Source of the DNA: JAKACA01 sp050010115
GTDB lineage: Bacteria > Actinomycetota > Acidimicrobiia > Acidimicrobiales > Bog-793
Direction of reading: 5' to 3'
Length of the DNA: 39,323 nt
Assembly: GCA_050010115.1 (NCBI GenBank)
Contig: JBEKLQ010000033.1
Location: forward strand, 1 to 39,323
A program made the position numbers and the translations under genes. Under the pieces are notes generated by a model that worked only from the letters and a program-made list of their open reading frames with translations, made no database searches and was not told where the DNA came from. The first letter of the stretch is position 1, and every line of letters starts with the position of its first letter. Below, piece by piece: positions 16,369 to 25,400 of the stretch.

Positions 16369-16986
16369 ATGGCGACACCACTACGCCTTATCCCGTTGCT
16401 GGAGCAGTTCGATTTCGCGCGCAAGCGCCTCGCCGACCGGATGGCCGGCCCAGAAGGAGACAGCGGAAACGGCGTGAGCATCGAGATCGCCGGCATGACC
16501 GACGACGAATATCTGTGGGAGCCGGTGCCAAACTGCTGGTCGATCCGCCCGCGCGCGGCAGGGCCGGGGCCGGGCGCGACCGTTCTCGTCGGCGCGGGCG
16601 AGTGGGGGCGCGACTCCGCCCTCGCCTCGCACCCATGGCCACCCCCGTTCACCACGATCGCTTGGCGACTCGGCCACCTCAGCGAGATGCTGACCTTGCG
16701 TGCCGACCACACGATCGGCAGCCACGCCCTGACCCGGGACGACTATCGCTTCAACGGTGACGCGGCCGGGGCGCTCGCCGCCTTCGACACCGGCGCTGGG
16801 GCTTGGCGCGCTGCGCTGGTCAGTGCCGACGACGCTGCGCTCGACATGGTCGGGCGCAGTACCTACCCCTACGGCAGCGACCCTGATGATCCCTTCATGG
16901 AGACTGTCTGGTGGGTCAATCAGGAACTGCTGCACCACGGAGCTGAGATCGCCCTGCTGCGCGATCTCTACTGCGCACGGGGTTGA
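16369..16986 (+). CDS. DinB-family protein
   Basis: A 205-aa DinB/YfiT-like four-helix bundle protein. The expected metal-binding histidine positions are visible: in TTIAWRLGHLSEMLTLRADH (first H) and in NQELLHHGAEIALLRDLYCA (the C-terminal HxxxE/H pair). The N-terminal part carries MTDDEYLWEPVPNCWSIRP, typical of actinobacterial members. Some relatives use mycothiol or bacillithiol as a co-substrate; most are unstudied. ATG 16369 follows GGAG at a suitable distance. It stands alone. Confidence 0.82.
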   Translation: MATPLRLIPLLEQFDFARKRLADRMAGPEGDSGNGVSIEIAGMTDDEYLWEPVPNCWSIRPRAAGPGPGATVLVGAGEWGRDSALASHPWPPPFTTIAWRLGHLSEMLTLRADHTIGSHALTRDDYRFNGDAAGALAAFDTGAGAWRAALVSADDAALDMVGRSTYPYGSDPDDPFMETVWWVNQELLHHGAEIALLRDLYCARG

Positions 16987-17158
16987 ATGCGTTGCACCGC
17001 AAACTCAATCCGATCTCCACTAGCAGGCGCATCGCAAGGCGACGGCTCGGCCGGGAGCGCGAGATCGCCGGATGGACCGCCGAAGCGTATCCTCGGCAAT
17101 CCTGCGAAACCATATGCTCGGGCGCGGTTCTGTGCGCCGACGCCGCTGACGCGGGTCG

Positions 17159-17464
17159 CTAAATGAAGTAGAGGAAGGCGCCGATCAGGATGGCGAGAAG
17201 GGCTGGTGGCGGGACGCCGCGGCTGTCGACACTCGGATCGACTTCAGGCCCGCGGCCGACTGCCACCCAGCGATCGTGTCTGATTCAGTGGACCTGGAAG
17301 GCGATGGATTGGCCATCTACGAGGAGCACCGCCTCCTCCCAGGACAGTTCCTCTCGATCCGCGGCCTCCTGGAGCCTCGTCCGTTCTTGATCGAGCCCGA
17401 CTTGGCGGGCGGGGTCAGTGGTCAGCTCCCTGAACGCGGCCGAGATTCGCTCTTGGCCACCTAA
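17159..17464 (-). pseudogene. Small membrane-tailed protein interrupted by an in-frame stop
   Basis: On the minus strand one frame reads ERISAAFRELTTDPARQVGL, DQERTRLQEAADREELSWEE, AVLLVDGQSIAFQVH, then TGA (17285-17287), and then continues in the same frame with IRHDRWVAVGRGPEVDPS and a hydrophobic C-terminus ALLAILIGAFLYFI ending at TAG 17159-17161. A TGG in place of the TGA would make one continuous protein. The upstream limit and start codon are unclear. The family is not recognised. Confidence 0.4.
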
Positions 17465-17634
17465 GCCCGGGGGCTCTCGAGACTGTCGTCGTCTTGGCGA
17501 TGCGAGCCGACCTCGATGTGCACGACGGCATCGGCTCAATGATGAGCGACGCGCACCCACAAGTCCACGTACTTCGCGACCCCGTTCTCCCTCGTAGCCC
17601 GCCGATGCTCGATAGCCGAGCTTCGGTGCCGCCT

Positions 17635-19227
17635 TCAAGCGATGAAGGCGCCGGTAGAAGCCGTGACAACCGCGTTCCTGCCCCGCCGCTTGGCGGCGAG
17701 AAGTCGCCTGTCCGCGGCGGTGAGCGCCACCTGCCAGCCCTTCGCCGGACCGCAGGCGACCCCTAGACTCACGGTTACGTGGAGGCCGGGCGCGACGGTC
17801 GTCCAGTCAAGGCCGGAGACAGCGAGCCGCAGCCGCCCGGCGAATCCGCAAGCGCCTGCCAGGTCGACGCCCGACAGCGCCAACACGAACTCATCCCCGC
17901 CGTAGCGGATGGCTAGCTGCCCGCTTCGTGTCTTGCTCGAGAAGAGCTGGCCGAGTTGGCGCAGGACCGTGTCGCCGACCTCGTGGCCGAACGTATCGTT
18001 GATCTCCTTAAAGGAGTCGATGTCGGCGATGATGCAGGCCACTTCGGTCTGCCGCGCCGCCTCCTCACAGAGGAAGCGTTCGAGCAGCCGCCGGTTGCCG
18101 ATGCCGGTGAGGGCGTCCTCTTCAGCCGATCGTGTCGCTTCCGCCGCCTGAGTCTGGAGATTCCTGTGCTCCCGCTCGATGTCCACGCGTGCCCAGACCT
18201 GCTGCACGAGCTGTCTTGTCTGGCGCTGGTGTATCTCCCACATGTGTCTCTTGACTTCTCGGGCGTCCGCCAGTGCACTCTGGAGGTCGCCAGCAGCCTC
18301 CTCGCAAGCGGACCTCTCCTCGAGCGCAAGCATCAAGTCGTGCTCGTCGTCGCTCGCCTCGATGAGCCGCACATCGCGGCGGGCAGCAGCCAGGGCTTCC
18401 TCCACCCGGCCTGCCAGGCGGAGACATCGGGCCTCGACCCAGGCGAGGTCGGCGCACTGAGTTTCAGACGTGATCGTGTTCGATTCGCCTCGGAACTCGT
18501 CCAGCACTTGCAGCGCATCTTTCATGCGACCTAAGTCGCACAGGACTTCGGCGAGCAGGCGGTGGCTGCCGAGCCGAGGGTTCATCACCGCCCTCTCCTC
18601 GAGGAGCAATCTTCGCGCCATCGCCTCGGCGCGTTCGAGCCGTTCGGTGTCGATCTCCAGGTGGGACATTCCTTGCTGCTGGGAGGCAAGCAGCAACGCG
18701 TCAGCGACGTTGTACAACTCGCGGCAGACCCTTTCGCGGTCACCTAAACGCTCGGCGGCGGCGAGCGAGAACTCGAACTGCTCAACTGCCCGGTCGTAGT
18801 CCAGGTAGTAGTAGCAGAAGACGCCGAGCCGGTTGGTGATCTCCATCCGGAGACGATCATCGTTGACTGAGTCCAGGCCCAGGATGCTCTTTGTCGCCAG
18901 TTCCGAAGCGAGCGAGACGTTGCCAAGCCGGGAGGCGTGAGCCGCACCGAGGCTGGCCGCGTCGATGGCCAGCTCAGTGTCGCCTGCCATCTCGAAGAGA
19001 GTCATCGCCGCAGCGGCGTCCTCACATGCCTCGCGGTCGAGCGACTGGTGTGATCGCACTCGGGCTCGGCAGATGAGCAGCGGGCCTCTGTCGATAGGGG
19101 CCGTTACCGACTCGAGCGCCCTCGTGATCTCTGGCAGGCATGCCTCACAGGCCGCAGGAGTCGACGCCAGACGCGTACGCTCGAGCAACGCGTCGATGTC
19201 GACGTCCGAACGGACACTCTCGTTCAC
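17635..19227 (-). CDS. Diguanylate cyclase with N-terminal TPR-like sensor
   Basis: A 530-aa cytoplasmic protein. The N-terminal 350 residues are Ala/Leu/Glu-rich helical repeats of the TPR type (LFEMAGDTELAIDAASLGAA, LDYDRAVEQFEFSLAAAERL, LAGRVEEALAAARRD), followed by a coiled linker (VDIEREHRNLQTQAAEATRS) and a GGDEF domain: DALTGIGNRRLLERFL, ADIDSFKEINDTFGHEVGD and IRYGGDEFVLALSG. The active-site GGDEF is intact, so cyclic-di-GMP synthesis is expected. The inhibitory I-site RxxD is replaced by RSGQ, so product feedback at this site is probably absent. GTG 19227 is the likely start (AGAGG just upstream). No membrane segment is present. The architecture matches LuxR-like TPR sensors coupled to GGDEF in actinobacteria. 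Confidence 0.88.
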   Translation of the reverse strand: MNESVRSDVDIDALLERTRLASTPAACEACLPEITRALESVTAPIDRGPLLICRARVRSHQSLDREACEDAAAAMTLFEMAGDTELAIDAASLGAAHASRLGNVSLASELATKSILGLDSVNDDRLRMEITNRLGVFCYYYLDYDRAVEQFEFSLAAAERLGDRERVCRELYNVADALLLASQQQGMSHLEIDTERLERAEAMARRLLLEERAVMNPRLGSHRLLAEVLCDLGRMKDALQVLDEFRGESNTITSETQCADLAWVEARCLRLAGRVEEALAAARRDVRLIEASDDEHDLMLALEERSACEEAAGDLQSALADAREVKRHMWEIHQRQTRQLVQQVWARVDIEREHRNLQTQAAEATRSAEEDALTGIGNRRLLERFLCEEAARQTEVACIIADIDSFKEINDTFGHEVGDTVLRQLGQLFSSKTRSGQLAIRYGGDEFVLALSGVDLAGACGFAGRLRLAVSGLDWTTVAPGLHVTVSLGVACGPAKGWQVALTAADRRLLAAKRRGRNAVVTASTGAFIA

Positions 19228-19400
19228 ACCTCTATGTATCGGCCAGCGCGAGGCGATCCTGAGAACACGGGGATGTGCTCGACATGCCACTTCACGGCAG
19301 CATTCGATCGCCAGTGCCCTCCCTGAGCCAAACGCGCCCCAGGCTGCCTGTGGCGGTACGGCGCGGTGTGCGATCCAGCGGGTAGACCATCGCCCCAACT

Positions 19401-19427
19401 AGAGGACATGAGTGTCGAGCAGGACCT
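19401..19427 (+). repeat. 27-bp direct repeat, copy 1
   Basis: Begins AGAGGACATGAGTGTCGAGC and is identical to bases 19484-19510, 83 bases downstream. It contains an AGAGG site and ATG in translation-start geometry. Confidence 0.7.
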
Positions 19428-19483
19428 CCGGAACCCGGGCTATCGAGGCAGCTTCGGCAAGAGGTCGACCTCATGGCACCACA

Positions 19484-19510
19484 AGAGGACATGAGTGTCG
19501 AGCAGGACCT
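19484..19510 (+). repeat. 27-bp direct repeat, copy 2
   Basis: Exact second copy of 19401-19427 in the same orientation. The sequences after the two copies diverge at once, so this is a short duplication rather than a tandem gene. Confidence 0.7.
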
Positions 19511-19642
19511 TCACGGCCCCTCACCGCGAAATGTGGCCGCGACATCCTCAGGAAGCTCGTCGAAATCGGAGCTCAGGTGGACTCGTCCGGCCCAATAGCC
19601 GGGCTGCCAGACCAACCGCCCGCTCAGATCCCTCGCCCCTGA

Positions 19643-19999
19643 TCACCCCTTGGCGTAGTTGGAAGCTCCCCACCAGTCGACGACCACGACCGGCGAATCG
19701 CCGACAACCCAGGCGTCATGACCCTGAGGCAGTGCGGTGACGGCGCCCGGCCCGGCGTCGAACTCGGTGCCGTCCACCATCAGGATGTGCAAGGTGCCCT
19801 GGATGTGGTACTGGAAATGGGGTGCCTCGCACAGATCCGTACCAGCGAGCGGCTTCACGTGGTCGGACCAGCGCCAGCCTGGCTGAAGGGTGAGCCGGCC
19901 GATCTCGCTTCCGCCGATCTTGAGGACGTCGAGCTGTCCTCGCTCGAAGGTGCGGGTCTCGTCAGGCGAAGCGAAAGTCTTCTGCTCGGCGGCTGGCAT
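19643..19999 (-). CDS. Single-domain cupin protein
   Basis: A small conserved beta-barrel cupin of 118 aa. The motif 1 region is VKPLAGTDLCEAPHFQYHIQ with HFQYHIQGTLHILMVDG, and motif 2 is ALPQGHDAWVVGDSPVVVVD. Possible metal ligands are the His residues of these motifs (HFQYH, GHDAW). Such proteins bind a small ligand or metal; the role is unknown. ATG 19999 is chosen because GGAG (minus strand, 20006-20009) lies 6 bases upstream; it abuts the alternative ATG 20005. The gene is divergent from the SnoaL-like operon and shares an intergenic region with a large inverted repeat. Confidence 0.83.
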   Translation of the reverse strand: MPAAEQKTFASPDETRTFERGQLDVLKIGGSEIGRLTLQPGWRWSDHVKPLAGTDLCEAPHFQYHIQGTLHILMVDGTEFDAGPGAVTALPQGHDAWVVGDSPVVVVDWWGASNYAKG

Positions 20000-20066
20000 G
20001 GTCATCTCCGTTCGTTCTCAGACGCCGACCGTCTGCCGGCGACTGAAGCGATGGTGTGAGAGAGGT

Positions 20067-20108
20067 CTTGCCACCGGCTTGCCGCTTCTGTGGCAAGCCT
20101 GTGGCAAG
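20067..20108. promoter_or_regulatory. Large inverted repeat in a divergent intergenic region
   Basis: A 17-base arm at 20067-20083 and its complement at 20092-20108 differ at one position and enclose an 8-base loop. Each arm contains two direct CTTGCC units separated by 5 bases, so the element presents four half-sites (CTTGCC, CTTGCC, GGCAAG, GGCAAG). It could be a tetrameric or tandem-dimer operator for both the cupin gene and the SnoaL-APH-methyltransferase operon, or a strong RNA hairpin in the leader of the operon. Confidence 0.6.
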
Positions 20109-20157
20109 GAGACCGTGAGATCGTGGTCTTCGTCCCATCATGACTAGGAGATGACGG

Positions 20158-20562
20158 ATGTCCGACAACAAGAGCAACGGGCCGGTCGAGCGGTATTTGG
20201 CAGCTATCGAGCGTGCAGCCATCGCCGGATGCGACGCCTTGAGCCCCGATGTGACTCTCGACGCCACCGTGCCGAACTGGCGCTTCAGCGTGCGCGGCGA
20301 GGCCGCTGTTCGAACCGAGCTGTCTCGTTGGTACGCCGATACGGGGAGCTTTGAGGAACTGCAGCGCACCCCGTTGCCGACCGGGGAGCTGGTCGAGTTC
20401 ACACTCCGCTGGGAGGAGGGAGGCGTCCCGTACGCGGCCCACCAGGCCCACCACATCGATGTCACCGACGGCCGTATCACGAGGGATCGGGTGTGGTGCG
20501 GTGGACGATGGTCGGCGACCCTGCTGGCCGAGATGGCGGAGACCGCAAATGGCAACACCTGA
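20158..20562 (+). CDS. SnoaL/NTF2-like protein
   Basis: A 134-aa protein with the cone-shaped NTF2-like fold: an N-terminal helix (VERYLAAIERAAIAGCDALS), the VTLDATVPNWRFSVRGEAAV block, and a long beta part (LVEFTLRWEEGGVPYAAHQA, HHIDVTDGRITRDRVWCGGR). The family includes polyketide cyclases and isomerases, and many of unknown function. ATG 20158 has AGGAG (20146-20150) at good spacing. Its 3' end overlaps the next gene by 14 bases, so the three genes to 22419 form one operon. Confidence 0.82.
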   Translation: MSDNKSNGPVERYLAAIERAAIAGCDALSPDVTLDATVPNWRFSVRGEAAVRTELSRWYADTGSFEELQRTPLPTGELVEFTLRWEEGGVPYAAHQAHHIDVTDGRITRDRVWCGGRWSATLLAEMAETANGNT

Positions 20563-21535
20563 AGCCGCCTCCTCCCTGGACGAGCTCCTACAATCCGCCA
20601 GCAGCCGCCAACCCTGGGTGCCTGAGGACACCAAGTCGGGTGCCCGGTTCGAGCGGGTCGTCATTGACGGCGAGCGTTACGTGTTGAAGTACCAGGACCC
20701 GCGGGACGACTGGCTGCTCAGGGCGACCGGGGATCCAGGTGAACGATATGTTCGCCTGTGGCAGGAAGGCCTGTTGGACCGCATGCCTGATGTCATCGAC
20801 CCGGCGGTCGTCGCCTGTCACTTCGACGGCACCGTCGGCATGGTCCTGATGCGCGACGTTTCCGCCCAGTTGCTTCACCCGGGCCGGTCGTTCTCAACCG
20901 AGCAGCACATCAGCTTCTTGGATCACATGGCGACGATGCACGCCTCGTTCTGGGGCTGGCGCGACGAGGTGGGCCTCACCCCGCTCGCGACCCGCTATCT
21001 GATGTTCTCGCCCGCCGTCGCAAGAGCGGAGGAGGAGAGGCGATCCGGGGCGGTTGTGCCCAGGGTCATGGCGGAAGGCTGGGACAGGCTGTCCGAGGTG
21101 TCCGACCGCTTGGCTGACCTGGTGCTGCCTCTCCTTGCCGACCCCTCGCCCCTGGTGGCTGCCCTCGGGACGGTACCGCATACCCTCGTGCACGGTGACT
21201 GGAAGGCAGCCAACCTCGGGAGCCACTCCGACGGCCGCACCATCCTGCTCGACTTCGGGGAGGCCCCTGGGGAGGCGTCGCCTCTGGCCGACCTGTCGTG
21301 GTACCTAGCGCTCAACACCGACTTATTGCCCGAGACCAAGGACGAATCGATCGCCACCTACCGTCACGCTCTCGAGCGTCACGGTATCGCCACCGCTGAC
21401 TGGTGGGACGCTGCCCTCGCCCTTGAGTTGCTCGGCGTGATGGTCCAGTTCGGATGGGAAAAGGCGCTCGGTGGTCCGGGTACGGAGATCGCCTGGTGGG
21501 AGGCCCGGGCGGCCGAGGGCGCCCGATGGCTGTAG
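20549..21535 (+). CDS. Aminoglycoside phosphotransferase (APH/choline-kinase) family protein
   Basis: A 328-aa kinase-like protein. The catalytic loop motif is HTLVHGDWKAANLGS (Brenner-type HGDxxxxN), followed by the metal-binding DFG-like segment ILLDFGEAPGEASPLADLSW. The N-terminal lobe contains ERVVIDGERYVLKYQDP with the probable ATP-anchoring Lys. Members phosphorylate antibiotics, choline, homoserine or other small alcohols; this one is not of a known resistance type. ATG 20549 is chosen with GGAG (20538-20541); the longer frame to 20351 overlaps the upstream gene and is not coding-like. It is coupled to both neighbours. Confidence 0.83.
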   Translation: MATPEAASSLDELLQSASSRQPWVPEDTKSGARFERVVIDGERYVLKYQDPRDDWLLRATGDPGERYVRLWQEGLLDRMPDVIDPAVVACHFDGTVGMVLMRDVSAQLLHPGRSFSTEQHISFLDHMATMHASFWGWRDEVGLTPLATRYLMFSPAVARAEEERRSGAVVPRVMAEGWDRLSEVSDRLADLVLPLLADPSPLVAALGTVPHTLVHGDWKAANLGSHSDGRTILLDFGEAPGEASPLADLSWYLALNTDLLPETKDESIATYRHALERHGIATADWWDAALALELLGVMVQFGWEKALGGPGTEIAWWEARAAEGARWL

Positions 21536-22419
21536 CCACCGCCTACGACGGTCTGGCTGAATCGTGGGACCGCGCGGCCGGTCTGGTGTACCGGCCGTTG
21601 GCACGGTCGCTGGTGGCGGCGTCGCCGATGGCCCTGAGGGGTCGCCTGGTTGTCGACGCCGGGAGCGGGACGGGCGCCGTGGCACAGGCCGCGCGCGCGT
21701 ATGGCGCCCGGGTAGTTGCCGCTGACCGGTCTTTGGGGATGATCGTGTATCAGCATCGGGGGTCGGCAGTCGTTGCCGACGTTGCTGCCCTGCCCTTCGG
21801 CGACGGGGTGTTCCACGCGGCGTTGGCCGGGTTTCTCCTCAACCACGTGCCAGCTGTTCCGGCCCTCACCGAGCTCGCCCGTGTCGTTCGTCTCGGAGGC
21901 GTGGTGCTTGCCTCGACCTGGGCTGTACGGCGGCCCGACCCGGTGAAGGCGGCGATCGACACGCTGATCACGTCGTGGGGCTGGGTCCCGCCCGCCTGGT
22001 ACCAGCAGATGAAGGCCGACTTGGAACCGATGTCCAGCGATCCAGATCGGATGGCGGCAGCTGCCCGACAGGCAGGCCTCGTCGACGTCAGCGCGTCGGT
22101 GCACCATGAGGAGCTCGGCATGCTGGACCCACGTGGCGTCGTCGCCTATCGCCTGGCAATGCCGCACGTCGCCCCATGGGTGGGCGAGCTGGACACACCG
22201 TCGAGGGTCGAGCTTGTTCGGCAGGCCCTCGTCCGGGTCGCGCCCCTCGTCGCAGGGTGGCGACCAGCCGTTGTCCTGCTGGCTGGCCGGATGGGACGTC
22301 AGCCAAGGCGGCGATCGGCTTCGCGCCCGAGCGCGTCGGCGTATCCGCCGGCACGCGTGCGGAGCTCGCCTGCTCGGCGGCCGGCGAGAGTCGCCCACTC
22401 GCCGACGCCGAATTCCTGA
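21526..22419 (+). CDS. Class I SAM-dependent methyltransferase
   Basis: A 297-aa protein starting MAVATAYDGLAESWDRAAGL. Motif I is LVVDAGSGTGAVAQAARAYG, motif II is in VVAADRSLGMI and motif IV is in VVADVAALPFGDGVFHAALA, typical of UbiE-like small-molecule methyltransferases. It overlaps the kinase-like gene by 10 bases. The final 40 residues are Arg/Pro/Ser-rich and low in complexity; they lie antisense to the 3' end of the SARP regulator, so the two convergent genes overlap by 121 bases. A small-molecule modification pathway with the SnoaL-like and APH-like proteins is a reasonable inference. Confidence 0.82.
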   Translation: MAVATAYDGLAESWDRAAGLVYRPLARSLVAASPMALRGRLVVDAGSGTGAVAQAARAYGARVVAADRSLGMIVYQHRGSAVVADVAALPFGDGVFHAALAGFLLNHVPAVPALTELARVVRLGGVVLASTWAVRRPDPVKAAIDTLITSWGWVPPAWYQQMKADLEPMSSDPDRMAAAARQAGLVDVSASVHHEELGMLDPRGVVAYRLAMPHVAPWVGELDTPSRVELVRQALVRVAPLVAGWRPAVVLLAGRMGRQPRRRSASRPSASAYPPARVRSSPARRPARVAHSPTPNS

Positions 22420-25400
22420 GCCACCTCGGCAGTGATCCTCCACGCCTCGAGGCCGGCCAAGTCGTCGAGCCGCATCAGCAGCCGAGCCACCTCGTCGTGG
22501 TCGACGGCACCGCCTATCCGGTGGGCCGCCATTGCGCCCGCCAGCCGAGCCTGCACCTCATAGCGGGGCGTTCCGAGGGCAGCCGCGTCCGTGGCGAGAG
22601 ATTCGGCGCCGACGATCGCCAACTCGGCCTCCCCGAGCGCCAGATCGAGTCGGGCGCGAAGCAGTCGCCCCCGCAACTCGTGACGCCACCGGAAGGCATG
22701 CTCCACGTCGGCGAGCGGACCCGCCTCGGTGAGAAGTCTGCCGGCAGCGTCGAGGTCTCCGGCCAGGAGGCGGCCCGAAGCCAGGTCAAGTAGCGCGTTG
22801 GCGAGCGGTTCGGCGAGCCCGAGCGGACGGGCAGCCTCGATCGCCGCCTGCGTGAGGTCGTCGGCCTCGTTCAGCTCACCGAGGTTCCGCACGATCCATC
22901 CACGCAGGTTTAGCGGCCGGGGCGTCCACCGCCACGCTCCGAGCCGCTTCACGTATGCATCGAGGGTTGCCAGCGTGACCAGCGCCTCGTCAGCCCGCCC
23001 CAGCATCGCCAACGCCATCGTGGCGGCCATCAGGGCATAAGCATTGGGGAACCGATAGGCGGCGAGGCCCTTGGCATCGTGGTGCTCGACCAATTTGAGC
23101 GTTTCGGCCGGGCGCCCCTGGTTCATCCGCAACCACCCCAGCCACGCTTCGGCTAGCCGGCCGCTCGCCTCCGGCGCTGTACCGAGAGCCCCTTCGAGAC
23201 GGTCTGCGGCCGCAGCGAGATCGCCTGCAGCCAACGAGACCCAACCCCCGAGCGAGAGGCAACTCGTACGCAGGTCGGGTTCGGTGGCTTCCTCGGCACC
23301 ACGATCGGCGAAAGCAAGTGCCTCGTCAAAACGCCGCTGGAAGTGCGCCGACCAGGCGGCGATCTCCAGCCCTTCCGGTCCGGCACCGCGGGACCGGGCG
23401 GCCTCGATGTCGTCCGCTGCCTGTTCGTAACGCGCCAGCACTGAGCAGACACGGGCGCGCTCCAGGCGCGCGTCGACGGTGTCGTCGAGTGCCACTGCCT
23501 CGTCCAGCAGGCGCAACGCCCCCTCGTAGTCGAAGCGGAGGACGGCCATCCGCGCCGCAGTCACCAGCATGACCGAAGCTTGGGCTCGCTCGCCCCCGAG
23601 GCGGGCGTGCCGGGCAACCGCCAGAGGGTCGGCGCCGGCCCGGACGCCCAGAGCGCGGGCTGCCTCCCTGTGTATGAAGGCGGCTCGCGCCGCCCCGACG
23701 GTGGACGCCAGCGCCTCGCGGACGAGGGCGTGGGCGAACACGAACCTCGGACCTTCCTCGACAAGAAACCTCCGCCGCACACCCTCCTCCAGATGGTCGA
23801 GCAGCTCGTGGGGAGCCGTGGCGGTGACGGCTGCCAGGACGTCGAGGTCGACTGAGGGTCCGATCACGGCGGCGGCGCGCAGCGTGGCTGCAGCCGCGCC
23901 GGCCCGGGTGCAGCGCTCTTCGACCGCATGGCGGATGCTGCCGGGCAGGTCGCCTTCGGCATCGGCATCTGCCAGCTCGACCAAGAACAAGGGATTGCCC
24001 CCACTTCGAGCATGCAGCTCCTCGGCGCGCTCGGGCCCGACGATCGTCGCCGTCGCTTCGAGATCGAGCGGTCCCAAGACCATGGTCGTCACGCCGGGCA
24101 GGGGGACACCCTCCTCGGTTCGGCGGGCAGCAACGACGGCGATGCGGCTGTGTGCCAGCCGGCGTCCCGCCTGGCGGAGCCACCGGGTCGTGGCGGCATC
24201 GGCGACATGGACATCGTCGATGACGAGAACGAGGGGCTCGCGTTCAGCCTGGCGCCGCAGCACGCTGAACAGCGCTGCGAGGAGTAGCGCCTCGCCGGCA
24301 CCGGGGTCGGTCAAGGCCGCGAGCTGTGCCGCCCCAGCGACTTCAGTCGAGGAACCGAGCAGAGGCCCGAGCACGGCGATGTCCGGACCCACCACTTGCT
24401 CGATGCCACCGGGCCCGGCCCGGTGTACGAGCTGGCCAACGGCGTCGAGTAGCGGCTGGATTGGCAGGGCCTGACCGAGTTCGTCGCAAGCCGCCGACAC
24501 CACCTTGGCGCCCCGAGCGGCGAGGCGGTCGCTCCACACCTGGAGCAGCCGGGACTTGCCCATGCCCGCCTCGCCCTCGACAACTCCCACCTGACCGTGC
24601 CCCCGCTCGGCCCGCTCGAAGAGGGCGTCCAGCTCGGCGAGCGCGACAGCCCGACCCGGCAGCTCAGGAGAGACAGCCGGGACAGGGCCTTCCGACACTC
24701 GAGTTGGGAGCTCACCAAGCAAGATCGCCGAGTGCAGGGCCTCGGTTGCTGGGGACGGACTGACCCCGAGCTCCTCGGCTAACCGGCGCCGAGTGCCGGC
24801 GTAGGCAGTCAACGCCGAGGCCGGACGGCCCGATCGCGCCGTCGCCTCCATCAGCGACCTGAGAGCGACTTCGTCATAAGGATCGGTCAGCAGGACGCGG
24901 TCGGACAGCTCAGCGGCCCTTTCCCAGTCGCTCGCTGCGAGGGCTGCCGCCGCCGCCGTGCGCTGCAGACGCGCGACAAGCAGGTCCAGCTCCGAGCGTT
25001 CCACGTCAACCCACCAAGCATCGGGCTCGTCGGACAGCAGCGGTCCCCGCACGAGTGAGAGGCCGGCCGAGGCCGCCGCTCGAGCGGCTCCGACCGCCCC
25101 GGTCCCCAAACGACGATCAGCCTCGGCGGAGTACTCGCGGAGGGCATCAACGTCCAGCCAGTCGACTGCCAAGGAGTAGCCGGCGTCGCTACGTCGAACC
25201 CGGTCCGCACCGACCACACCCCGCAGCCTGCTCACGACCACCGAGATCTGATCGGAGGGTCGCGACGGGGGATCGTCGCCCCAGAGACATTCGATCAACC
25301 TGTCCAGCCCGACGGGTCGATCGTGATGGAGGGCGAGAACCTTGAGGAGGGTGCGAACCTGACGGCGACCGAGGTCCGCCAGATCGCACCCGTCTACCTG

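Larger units (their letters stand above)
19228..19642. other. Gene-free stretch with duplicated ribosome-binding/start segment
   Basis: No full gene is present. Two identical 27-base segments are listed separately. Each would start a tiny open frame encoding MSVEQDL (28 and 35 codons), which look like broken gene starts. Confidence 0.4.
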
